From the NCBI GenBank assembly GCA_905233825.1, contig CAJOFE010000004.1, positions 62,001 to 126,000 on the forward strand: 64,000 nt of DNA, in the 5' to 3' direction. A program made the position numbers and the translations under genes. Every line of letters begins with the position of its first letter. Within the stretch, counting starts at the first letter, position 1. The notes beneath the pieces are model-generated. The model searched no databases. It was not told the origin of the DNA and worked only from the letters and a program-made list of their open reading frames with translations. The stretch comes from an uncultured Prevotella sp. GTDB lineage: Bacteria; Bacteroidota; Bacteroidia; Bacteroidales; Bacteroidaceae. Positions 16,815-23,573 of this stretch are shown piece by piece.

Positions 16815-17369
16815 ATGAACCAGAAGGAATACGAACAGAAGATAGCGGAGCTGGAGCATCGGGTGGAGGTGCTGCAGAAAGCGAATATCGACCTGATGAA
16901 TCGCAACTTGCAGTTAGGACAACAGGTTGACTCCTTTTATGATGTGCGTCGTCGCATTCAGATGCTCAAGGAACTTGTCATACGCCATAAGGAACTGATC
17001 CGTCATGCCGACCTGCGCGACGATGCTGAGTTGATGGCACTCATCGAGACCCGTCTGGAAGAGGAGCTGCCTCATGAGAATCCCGACTTCGGCTTGAAGG
17101 AGCTGGCCGAGTTCACAGGCACTTCGCAGACTCGCCTCATCGACCTCTTTCGCCATTCCTTCTTGCATCGTACTGTTGACGACTATCTGGACTACATGCG
17201 ATTGCTGCGTTCCATGTTCTACATTCAAAGCAAGCCGCAATGGGGCATCGCCGCCTGTGCGCAGCAGGCCGGTTTCTCTGTCATCCGCACTTTCAACCGC
17301 AAGTTCCAGGATGCCCTGGGTATGACGCCCCATGAGTTCCGTCAGCTTATTCAGGATTCAACGGTTTAG
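16815..17369 (+). CDS. AraC-family transcriptional regulator with coiled-coil N-terminus
   Basis: The protein (184 aa) begins with a heptad-patterned coiled coil (about residues 4-40, IAELEHRVEVLQKANIDLMN), probably for dimerisation. It ends in a two-helix-turn-helix AraC DNA-binding domain (about residues 95-180): FGLKELAEFTGTSQTRL, then FSVIRTFNRKFQDALGMTPHEFRQ. There is no sensor or receiver domain, so the signal input is unclear. The last four bases overlap the stop codon of the convergent SpoIIE gene. It could regulate the adjacent lipoprotein/peptidase pair, but that is only proximity. Confidence 0.88.
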   Translation: MNQKEYEQKIAELEHRVEVLQKANIDLMNRNLQLGQQVDSFYDVRRRIQMLKELVIRHKELIRHADLRDDAELMALIETRLEEELPHENPDFGLKELAEFTGTSQTRLIDLFRHSFLHRTVDDYLDYMRLLRSMFYIQSKPQWGIAACAQQAGFSVIRTFNRKFQDALGMTPHEFRQLIQDSTV

Positions 17370-19594
17370 CTGGTGATCATCTTCGTCAGCGTCAGCACAT
17401 TCTTGCCGTCTATGCGCTCGTAGTTGATGGAGTCCATCAATTCACGGACGAGTAGGATACCGAGTCCGCCTATGGGTCGTTCCTCGGCTGAGAGCGTCGT
17501 GTCGGCAACTGCCGCTTCTGTCGGGTTGAAGGCTACGCCGCTGTCGGCGATGACGGCTGTCAGCTTTTGATGATGTGCTGCTGAACACATTACGCGGATG
17601 CTTATCTCGCCCGTCGTGCGCGGCGGATAGGCATATTCCATCACGTTTACCACCGCCTCTTCCAAAGCCAACTGTAACCTGGAGGCCAGCGACTTCTCGA
17701 TGCCCAGCCGCGCCGTCACATCCTTCACGAAGGCATTTAGCGTTGTCACCTCCTTCACGTCGTTCTTTAGCGTCAGCGTCTCATCGAGGACGTACTGTTC
17801 CTTTGCCGGCGTGTAGTTGACGGCCAGTAGTGTCAGGTCGTCGCTCTGCTCGGTATTCTCGGAGAACAGCTTCACTTCTGCCACCACGGCATCTACAAGC
17901 GTCTTTGTGTCTGTCGTCTTGCAGTCGGCAATCATCTTCATCACGCGCTCCTTGCCGTATAGCCTGTGCTGAGCATCGCGAGCCTCCGTCAGTCCGTCAG
18001 TATAGAGGAATAGGGTAGAGCCGGCTTCCATGACCGTTTCCTGCATCTCATACGTGAAATCGGCAAACAGGCCGATGGGCAGGTTAGGCTTGGCCGACAG
18101 CTGCTTGGTTGTTTGGTCAACCAATAGCGGCACCTCATGTCCGGCATTACAATAGCGCAGGCGACCTGTGGGCAGGTCGAGCACGCCGATGAACAATGTG
18201 ACGAAGAAGTTCGACTTGTTGTTACGGCAGGCTGTCTCGTTGATCTGGCTCATGATGTGCGCCGGATTATTCTCACGCTCTGCGATGTTGCGGAACAGCG
18301 CCTGTATGATGGCCATGATAAGGGCGGCAGGTATGCCCTTGCCACTTACGTCGCCGATGCAGAAGAACAGCTTGCCGTCGCGCACGAAAGCATTATACAG
18401 GTCGCCGCCTACGGCCTTGGCAGGTATCAGCCGTCCTTCCACGGAGATGCCGTCTTCCTTCTTCCATCGTCCGTCATCCATCGTGGGCAGCAACGCCTGC
18501 TGTATGTCGCTGGCTATGCGCAGCTCTCCGTTGATGCGTTCCTGTTCCAGCGTCTTCACCTGCAGCTTCTTTTCTCCTCGTGCATATCGCCAGATGACGT
18601 GGAGCAAGATGCCGAAGGCCAGCAGCATGAGCAACAGCATCCACAGGCGCAACTTCGCGAGCGAGGCATACACCTCGTCGTCGTAGCACACCACGGCAAC
18701 CTGCCAATGGGGGTTTCCCTCCATGCTCGCATAGAAGATGGTGCCGTCGCGTTCGTCGGTATCGAAGTGAATCATCGTGCTCTGCCCGCTCGTACTTTGA
18801 TGGCGGGCTACGGTACTGTCGTTGATGAGCCCGATGATGTATGCCGAGGTCTCCTTGCCGCCTTGGTCGTCCGACAGTTGGATAATCGGCTTTCCGCCCT
18901 CTGTGAGCAGTAGTGCAAACGACGAAGGGTAGGTGTGGTGGCTATTGATGGTGTCGCTCAACCATTCCAGCGACACATCTACAGCCGCTAAGCCCGCCAG
19001 CGGTCGCTTACTGTTCCAATCAAGGCTCCCGTCGGTATTTCTCCTACCTTCAAACAACGGCATTGCGTAGGTGATGATGGTCGTCTTCGCCCCCTCTTTG
19101 TCCTCGTATGGCTCAATCCATACTGCCTCTTGGGAAGCTAAAATCTGCTGGTAGGTCCTGCTCTGCGTGTAGTCGTGGTCGGGTCCGCCAATCTGCTCCA
19201 CCTCCACCTTGCCGTCGGCTTCACGCCTCGCATAGACCTCATACAATTTCCCTTTCTGCGGATAGTAGTCGGGCACAAACGCCACGCCGCATCCTTGCAC
19301 GTGCGCCCCAATCCTTGCTATCCTGCTCATGGTCACGTATGCCGAGTCGGGAATATCCAGGTGAGCCTGTATCTTCCACATGAAGCTCTTCAACAAATCC
19401 TCCGAGGCGTTCAGCGTGCTCTTCACCAGTACCGTCTTCAGCGTCAGTTCGCCCTCTGCCCGTTTCTCCAGTTCTTCTCCCATCAGCCTGCGGGTGAAGA
19501 AGTACTGCGCACCAGAAAGGATCTCCAACAGCAGGGCGGCCATGATGATAATCAACAGCCCCCTTCTTCTCCTGATTGTCTCCAGTCTATTCAT
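17366..19594 (-). CDS. Membrane SpoIIE-type phosphatase with extracytoplasmic Cache sensor and C-terminal HATPase domain
   Basis: The protein (742 aa) has TM1 (about residues 13-33), a periplasmic dCache-like sensor (about 40-315; VSLEWLSDTI, GNPHWQVAVVCYDDE), TM2 (about 325-343), a helical linker, and a PP2C/SpoIIE phosphatase domain (about 370-595). The latter shows AVGGDLYNAF, IGDVSGKGIPAALIMA, CNAGHEVPLL and EQSDDLTLL metal-binding motifs. Residues about 610-742 are an RsbW-like HATPase (LALEEAVVNVMEYAY, GGLGILLVRELMD). A phosphatase and a kinase domain in one chain suggests it can both add and remove phosphate on a STAS protein. The solo STAS gene at 12629 is the nearest candidate. No clear -7 box was identified upstream. 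Confidence 0.92.
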   Translation of the reverse strand: MNRLETIRRRRGLLIIIMAALLLEILSGAQYFFTRRLMGEELEKRAEGELTLKTVLVKSTLNASEDLLKSFMWKIQAHLDIPDSAYVTMSRIARIGAHVQGCGVAFVPDYYPQKGKLYEVYARREADGKVEVEQIGGPDHDYTQSRTYQQILASQEAVWIEPYEDKEGAKTTIITYAMPLFEGRRNTDGSLDWNSKRPLAGLAAVDVSLEWLSDTINSHHTYPSSFALLLTEGGKPIIQLSDDQGGKETSAYIIGLINDSTVARHQSTSGQSTMIHFDTDERDGTIFYASMEGNPHWQVAVVCYDDEVYASLAKLRLWMLLLMLLAFGILLHVIWRYARGEKKLQVKTLEQERINGELRIASDIQQALLPTMDDGRWKKEDGISVEGRLIPAKAVGGDLYNAFVRDGKLFFCIGDVSGKGIPAALIMAIIQALFRNIAERENNPAHIMSQINETACRNNKSNFFVTLFIGVLDLPTGRLRYCNAGHEVPLLVDQTTKQLSAKPNLPIGLFADFTYEMQETVMEAGSTLFLYTDGLTEARDAQHRLYGKERVMKMIADCKTTDTKTLVDAVVAEVKLFSENTEQSDDLTLLAVNYTPAKEQYVLDETLTLKNDVKEVTTLNAFVKDVTARLGIEKSLASRLQLALEEAVVNVMEYAYPPRTTGEISIRVMCSAAHHQKLTAVIADSGVAFNPTEAAVADTTLSAEERPIGGLGILLVRELMDSINYERIDGKNVLTLTKMITS

Positions 19595-19724
19595 CGTCTT
19601 GTTCTCTGTTCATGCTGCCTAACAGGCACTATCGCACTTTTCATGTGCAAACTTACATATAATTTTCGAATTACCCACCAGTTTTGATAAAAAAAGTAAC
19701 CCCATCCCAATATTTATTGTTATG

Positions 19725-20060
19725 AAGAAACACCTCCCACCTCCCGTCAATCTTCTGAAACATCGATAAATAAAGGGCTGGAGGTACGGGAGGTGTTGTC
19801 TCAACACCTCCCTAAGACCTCCCGTAGACCCCCTCCCATATGACCTATAAACTCCCCACCCCTCTCAGGGGCGGGGTGGCCGTAGGCCGGGGCGGGGTTT
19901 ATCATTTCCTTCTTCCCTTTCTTCCCTACCACCCCTTACCCCTCCTCTTAGAGGAGGGGAGTTCTGAGCCCCCTCTCCGTTCGGGGAGGGGTTCGTGGAG
20001 GGGTCGTGAGGTGTATGGGAGGTCTTCGAGCAACACCTCCCGTGTCTGAAACGCCGATAA
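19725..20060. repeat. Cluster of G/C-rich intergenic repeats (CACCTCCCGT and CCCCTCTC families)
   Basis: The region holds inverted copies of an ACCTCCCACCTCCCGTCA / ACGGGAGGTG motif, each next to GAAACATCGATAAATAAAGGG or a close variant. Between them are several CCCCTC...GAGGGG palindromes, one reading CCCCTCTCCGTTCGGGGAGG. The same palindrome occurs at 42600. Short ORFs here are not genes. The interval 19595-19725 shows nothing recognisable. Confidence 0.65.
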
Positions 20061-20230
20061 ATAAAGGGCTCGCGGCCAATTGACGGGAGGTGGGAGGTCT
20101 TTTTGCAAAATTCTTCATAAATACAGAAGAAGTGCCGTTTCATAGAGAGAAAGATGCCTTCTCTAAGCTATGAAGAAGGCACCTTCAGGGCATATAGAAG
20201 GCATCTTTTTGCAGTTTTGGACGCAGCAAA
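20031..20230 (+). repeat. Dispersed intergenic repeat, copy A (upstream of the TnpB-like locus)
   Basis: About 200 bp closely matching 42660-42862: CACCTCCCGT, CTGAAAC, CGATA, AAAGGGCT, TTGACGGGAGGTGGGAGGTC, TTTTTGCAAAATTCTT, ATAAATACAGAAGAAGTGCC, then a hairpin (AAGATGCCTTCT / AGAAGGCATCTT at 20151-20162 and 20196-20207) and GGACGCAGCAAAA. Similarity extends left through the CCCCTCTCCG palindrome. No ORF is present. It could be a non-autonomous mobile unit or a REP-like element. Confidence 0.7.
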
Positions 20231-20239
20231 ACGAAACAA

Positions 20240-20320
20240 GCACGTCGCTCGTTGAAACTAGCGCCCTCCTAAATGAAAATAGCAGGCCGCTCGTTTGAAA
20301 AAGGAAGCCGCTAACCGTTT
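20240..20320 (-). repeat. GAGCG...GCTATTTTCAT repeat cluster, second copy
   Basis: On the minus strand this reads ACGAGCGGCCTGCTATTTTC, AGGAGGGCGCTAGTTTCA and ACGAGCGACGTGCTTGTTTC, matching the units at 7700-7792. From here to 20610 the DNA is AT-rich without a gene. One stem at 20513-20548 (TCTAAA...ATGTGTA / TACATTTTAGA) might be a left-end hairpin of the nuclease locus. Confidence 0.5.
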
Positions 20321-20611
20321 AACACATAGTTACGGTAATTAGTAATAATTCACAGAACGGAATAATGCGATTTGCCCACTTATTCGTGTCTTTGAGATAA
20401 AACTCTCTAAGATACTCCCGTTCGAAACAAAAATCTCTAAATAAACCTTAAAGGCACTACGATATGGGGAATACCATCGCTCGCGGGACTAACTCTTCAG
20501 TTGCATTTACAAATCTAAATCTATGTGTAAGATATTATACATTTTAGATAAAAACTGTTAAGCATTAGCATTTTCTTTGAAGAAAAAAAGTATATTATCG
20601 CAAGAAAATAG

Positions 20612-20619
20612 TATCTTTG
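20612..20619 (+). promoter_or_regulatory. -7 box for the TnpB-like gene, also decides its start
   Basis: TATCTTTG ends 18 bp before the ATG at 20638. The ORF-track start at 20617 lies inside this box and is rejected. The presence of a consensus host promoter suggests the nuclease is expressed. Confidence 0.65.
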
Positions 20620-20637
20620 CAAGCAAGAGTAATCAAG

Positions 20638-22485
20638 ATGGCAAAAGAAAATTTTGTACTAACACTACCGTTAAGGGTTGAGAAATGTCATGCTGACATT
20701 CTTGACAAGCGTTATGAGCTGTTGCGCCAGATGTACAACATGGTGCAACAGAAGTTAGTACGTCAATACATTTATTTTTCGCAGCAGAAGGCTTACAAGG
20801 CCTGTGAGAACTTTGAGCAAAAGAGAGAATTCTTTAATACACACCCTTTCCACTTTAAGGGTATCAAAGGGAAGGATGGTGAACTGAGTGACATCAAGTT
20901 TCCCTATACATATGAAAGTAGAAGCAGTTCATCAGGCAAGAGACCATCAGGCGGTATTTCTGACTATGTGTCAAAACTGTGGTCACACAGAATAGGCCAA
21001 GACAAGAATTTGGCTGATTTTGGTTTGAACGGTTCTATTATGGAAGAACTGGGTCTGCATATTATGAAGGCTTGGGAAGACCGTCTTTACAAATTCAAAA
21101 CAAAGTGTGTTTCCTTCAAGGGTTATGGCGAAATCAACTCATTCGGCTGTCGCTATCATAAAGGAAATTTCGCAGGGTTTAGCATCAACTTAGAAGAAGG
21201 TTTTATTACTTTTAATACAAACGGACGACGTGGTCAGTATGCTGATATAATCACACTTCCAATCGATTTTAGTCGTGAGAAAAGAGGCTATGCTGCAGAA
21301 GCCCTCAAAGGTGGTGTTGACAGCCTGAGAAAGTTGGTTATCGTCAGGAGATGCATACGAGGCAGAAACAAATACTATCTGCAACTGTCCATTGGTGGCG
21401 AAAAGCCACAAAAGGGACGCACCTTGGGTATGGGCAACGTGGGCATCGACATTGGCCCATCTACGATTGCCACATCTTCTCTTCAAGGCGTTCACTTTGA
21501 CAAAATGGCCGACAAGTGCGACAATATTGAGCACGAACTTTATCTTATAAACCGCAAGATTGACAGAAGTCGCAGGGCCAACAATCCTGATAACTATAAT
21601 CCAAACGGTACCATTAAGCGTGGCGTACGTTTGGTTTGGAAAAAAGACAAAGATGTCAAGAGATACGCCTCGCTGAAACAGAAAAGAAAGGAGTTGTATC
21701 GCATGCAGGCTGAAACCAGAAAGCAGCAGCATCTGGAGATGGCGAATGCCATGCTATCGCAGGGCGATACGTTCATTGTGGAGAACAACCCCATCGACGC
21801 TTGGGTACGTAGAGCCAAAGAAACAAGAAAGACTAAGACGGGAAAGTATCGAAGCAAAAAACGTTATGGTAAGTCTGTAGCCAATCACGCTCCAGCTATG
21901 TTTATTACCATTCTTGAGAACAAAGTCAAGTCTCTTGGTGGTAAGTTTCATAAGGTGGATCCAAGTTACGCCGCCACGCAATTCGACTTTACGAATGGTG
22001 TGTTTACAAAGCATGAGGTTAGCGAGCGTAGTATCACACTAAGCAATGGTCGCACTCATCAGCGTGATATGCTTTCTGCATTTAATCTTCAGCACGCAAG
22101 GCTGGAAGTAGAGAAAGCAAAAAGCAGAGATAAAGAAAAGAAAGTAGAAAGCTACGATATAGAACAAATGCAGGCTGACTGTCCTATCTTCTGCCGACTG
22201 GAAACAGCAGAGCAGAAACGATTCAAGGATGCTCGGCGCAACGAACGTGATGCACTATTCTTTGTTGGTGCATTTGCAAAGGAATTGAGGCACGAGCCTC
22301 AGGAAGAAACGGTCGCTAATCGCCACAATGGTGGCGTTGGCCGAAAACATTGTAATACTCTGTGTACAGAAAACGCAAAAATAACAGGTAGCGGACTTGT
22401 CCGTGAGAGTATAGCGCGAGTTTCTGAAGCCCCAGAAGAATGCTATCATGCTGGTCATCAAGCCATTATTCTTGATGGGCTGTAA
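20638..22485 (+). CDS. TnpB/Cas12-like RuvC nuclease, no transposase partner
   Basis: The protein (615 aa from ATG 20638) has an N-terminal helical/beta region of about 260 residues (probable REC/WED-like) and then a split RuvC domain. RuvC-I is VGIDIGPSTIA with Asp271, RuvC-II is DTFIVENN with Glu382, and RuvC-III is HQRDMLSAFN with Asp477. All three acidic residues expected for DNA cleavage are present. The bridge region (KQKRKELYRMQAETRKQQH) and GKSVANHAPAMF match OrfB/TnpB-type proteins. The CxxC...CxxC zinc finger that normally precedes RuvC-III is missing; the site reads YAATQFDFTNGVFTKHEV. A 138-residue tail follows RuvC-III, its last 60 residues of low-complexity character, probably because the DNA also encodes RNA structure. 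The stop codon lies inside the first of two 35-nt direct repeats. No TnpA, Cas1, Cas2 or recombinase is nearby. The gene is AT-richer than its neighbours, suggesting transfer. Alternatives: degenerate IS605-type TnpB, or a type V-U/Cas12-like effector. Confidence 0.85.
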   Translation: MAKENFVLTLPLRVEKCHADILDKRYELLRQMYNMVQQKLVRQYIYFSQQKAYKACENFEQKREFFNTHPFHFKGIKGKDGELSDIKFPYTYESRSSSSGKRPSGGISDYVSKLWSHRIGQDKNLADFGLNGSIMEELGLHIMKAWEDRLYKFKTKCVSFKGYGEINSFGCRYHKGNFAGFSINLEEGFITFNTNGRRGQYADIITLPIDFSREKRGYAAEALKGGVDSLRKLVIVRRCIRGRNKYYLQLSIGGEKPQKGRTLGMGNVGIDIGPSTIATSSLQGVHFDKMADKCDNIEHELYLINRKIDRSRRANNPDNYNPNGTIKRGVRLVWKKDKDVKRYASLKQKRKELYRMQAETRKQQHLEMANAMLSQGDTFIVENNPIDAWVRRAKETRKTKTGKYRSKKRYGKSVANHAPAMFITILENKVKSLGGKFHKVDPSYAATQFDFTNGVFTKHEVSERSITLSNGRTHQRDMLSAFNLQHARLEVEKAKSRDKEKKVESYDIEQMQADCPIFCRLETAEQKRFKDARRNERDALFFVGAFAKELRHEPQEETVANRHNGGVGRKHCNTLCTENAKITGSGLVRESIARVSEAPEECYHAGHQAIILDGL

Positions 22486-22579
22486 ATGGCCTCAAAAATG
22501 ATGGTAGTTACAAGCTTGCCGTTGCCGTACCGCCAGTGCCGCCAGCTGTAAATGGCCTCAAAAATGATGGTAGTTACAA
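22315..22579 (+). ncRNA. Candidate guide-RNA scaffold overlapping the 3' end of the nuclease gene
   Basis: The 3' end of the ORF holds perfect hairpins: CGCCAC-aatg-GTGGCG (22321-22336), CGGA-cttg-TCCG (22392-22403), and CATCAAG-ccattatt-CTTGATG (22456-22477), the last ending one base before repeat 1. The loop CCATT of the third hairpin can pair with AATGG in the repeat (22485-22489), giving a possible pseudoknot. TnpB omega-RNAs are typically transcribed from the 3' end of the gene with the guide just downstream, so this arrangement is expected for such an RNA. Expression is not shown by sequence alone. Confidence 0.45.
22479..22579 (+). CRISPR. Two-repeat, one-spacer CRISPR-like mini-array
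   Basis: Two identical 35-nt repeats (22479-22513 and 22545-22579; GCTGTAAATGGCC...GGTAGTTACAA) flank a unique 31-nt segment (22514-22544). Repeat and spacer lengths are in the CRISPR range. The repeat has terminal inverted pentamers (TGTAA...TTACA). The spacer is markedly G/C-rich (GCCG-like) inside AT-rich surroundings, which suggests foreign origin. The sequence after repeat 2 (from 22580) could be a second guide. A possible very degenerate third repeat starts near 22620. There is no leader or adaptation gene. Alternative: a simple duplication of the element's right end. Confidence 0.6.
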
Positions 22580-22657
22580 ACATTTATCAGTTGCAGGACG
22601 GCACGGTAAAAAAGATAAAGCGGTAAAACGAGCAAAATGCTATAATGGTAAAGAAAG

Positions 22658-22683
22658 GAAAGGGAGCCCGTCGGTTCCCTTTC
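22658..22683 (+). terminator. Intrinsic terminator downstream of the mini-array
   Basis: GAAAGGGAGCC / GGTTCCCTTTC form an 11-bp stem with one G-T pair and a 4-nt loop, followed by TT. It would end a transcript covering the nuclease gene and the array. The rest of 22684-22822 shows no feature. Confidence 0.65.
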
Positions 22684-22822
22684 TTATTCTGAAGCCTTGG
22701 TGCCTGTCATGTTAAGGAGTAGGGTAACGTGTAAATTTGTCTTGCTTTTATATTTGTAATGGTGGTCAATCATACTCATAATACCTAAAATGATTTAAAT
22801 CGGAGGGCAATTTTGCGAATTA

Positions 22823-22862
22823 TTGCCGAATTTTTGCTATATTTGCAACGAAAAGTTGCGAA
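22823..22862 (+). promoter_or_regulatory. Promoter with conserved palindromic element, DUF2271 operon
   Basis: TTGCCGAATTTTTGC (22823-22837) directly precedes TATATTTG (22838-22845). Right after the box, GCAAC...GTTGC forms an inverted repeat over the likely start site. The same arrangement occurs at 38038-38060 and 40977-40999. Confidence 0.6.
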
Positions 22863-22906
22863 TTTGACGAAAAGTTTATAAACAAACCCAACAAAAAGCT
22901 AAGATT

Positions 22907-23509
22907 ATGAGAAGAAAAAAGTTGTTTGTCGCCGCTCTCGTCGCTATGATGCTGGCGATTCCGGCAATGGTGCAGAGTAAGAAGGGTGAAGCCGCAAAGA
23001 AGGCTCAGACCCTGGAAGTGTCGTTCGACTATCAACGTCAGGCTGGCCCTGGCTCCAACCAGTATGCCGTCTGGATTGAGGATGAGAAGGGCGACGTGGT
23101 GAAGACGCTCTTTGTCACTTCCTACACTACGAAAGGCCGCGCCCGTGGTGGTGAGCAGCCCAAACGTGGCTACATCGTGCGTCCTGCCTGTGTGCCGACT
23201 TGGGTAAAGACCGTCAAGGCCGACGAAAAGACCGACCAGCAACTGGATGCCGTCACAGGAGCCACGCCGCAGGCCGGAGGTACGCAGACCTTCACATGGG
23301 ACTTTACCGACGAGCAAGGCAAGGCCGTTCCGCAAGGAAACTATAAGGTCGTAGTCGAGGCCACGTTGTTCTTTGATAGTGACATCATCTACTCAGGCAC
23401 TTCCTCCACCAAGGACAAAGCGGGTGACATCACCCTTTCTTCGACGCTCACCAAGGAGGACGAGCAGCACAAGGACATGGTGACGAACGTAAAGGCCGTG
23501 CTGAAATGA
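22907..23509 (+). CDS. DUF2271 periplasmic protein
   Basis: The protein (200 aa) has a Sec signal peptide (about residues 1-24, ending AMVQS). It then has a beta-rich DUF2271 domain (about 35-190) with QYAVWIEDEKGDVVKTLFVT, FTWDFTDEQGKAVPQGNYKV and a C-terminal DITLSSTL strand. The second half resembles FlgD-like Ig domains. DUF2271 proteins often sit next to PepSY or flavin transfer proteins, but here it leads a sugar-catabolic gene run. The function is unknown. Its promoter carries the element shared by several polysaccharide genes of the window. The transporter gene follows 64 bp downstream. Confidence 0.8.
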   Translation: MRRKKLFVAALVAMMLAIPAMVQSKKGEAAKKAQTLEVSFDYQRQAGPGSNQYAVWIEDEKGDVVKTLFVTSYTTKGRARGGEQPKRGYIVRPACVPTWVKTVKADEKTDQQLDAVTGATPQAGGTQTFTWDFTDEQGKAVPQGNYKVVVEATLFFDSDIIYSGTSSTKDKAGDITLSSTLTKEDEQHKDMVTNVKAVLK

Positions 23510-23573
23510 AGGTCATGACCATCAATGTCTGCTCGAAAGGATATGCTGAAATAATAGCTTTGATATCGAACAC

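Noticed and set aside
18137-18913. 258-aa plus-strand ORF
   Set aside because: Antisense shadow of the SpoIIE-type gene.
19840-20143. Several short ORFs
   Set aside because: They translate repeat DNA in all frames; Pro/Gly/Arg-rich without motifs.
20504-20511. CATTTACA as a possible anti-repeat (tracr-like) upstream of the nuclease
   Set aside because: Only 8 nt complementary to the repeat; a match of this length in 1 kb is expected by chance with a 35-nt repeat.
22620-22654. Possible degenerate third repeat of the mini-array
   Set aside because: Only patchy similarity (GC.GTAAA, CAAAATG, ATGGTA) needing gaps and a 40-nt spacer; could be chance. Not counted as a repeat.
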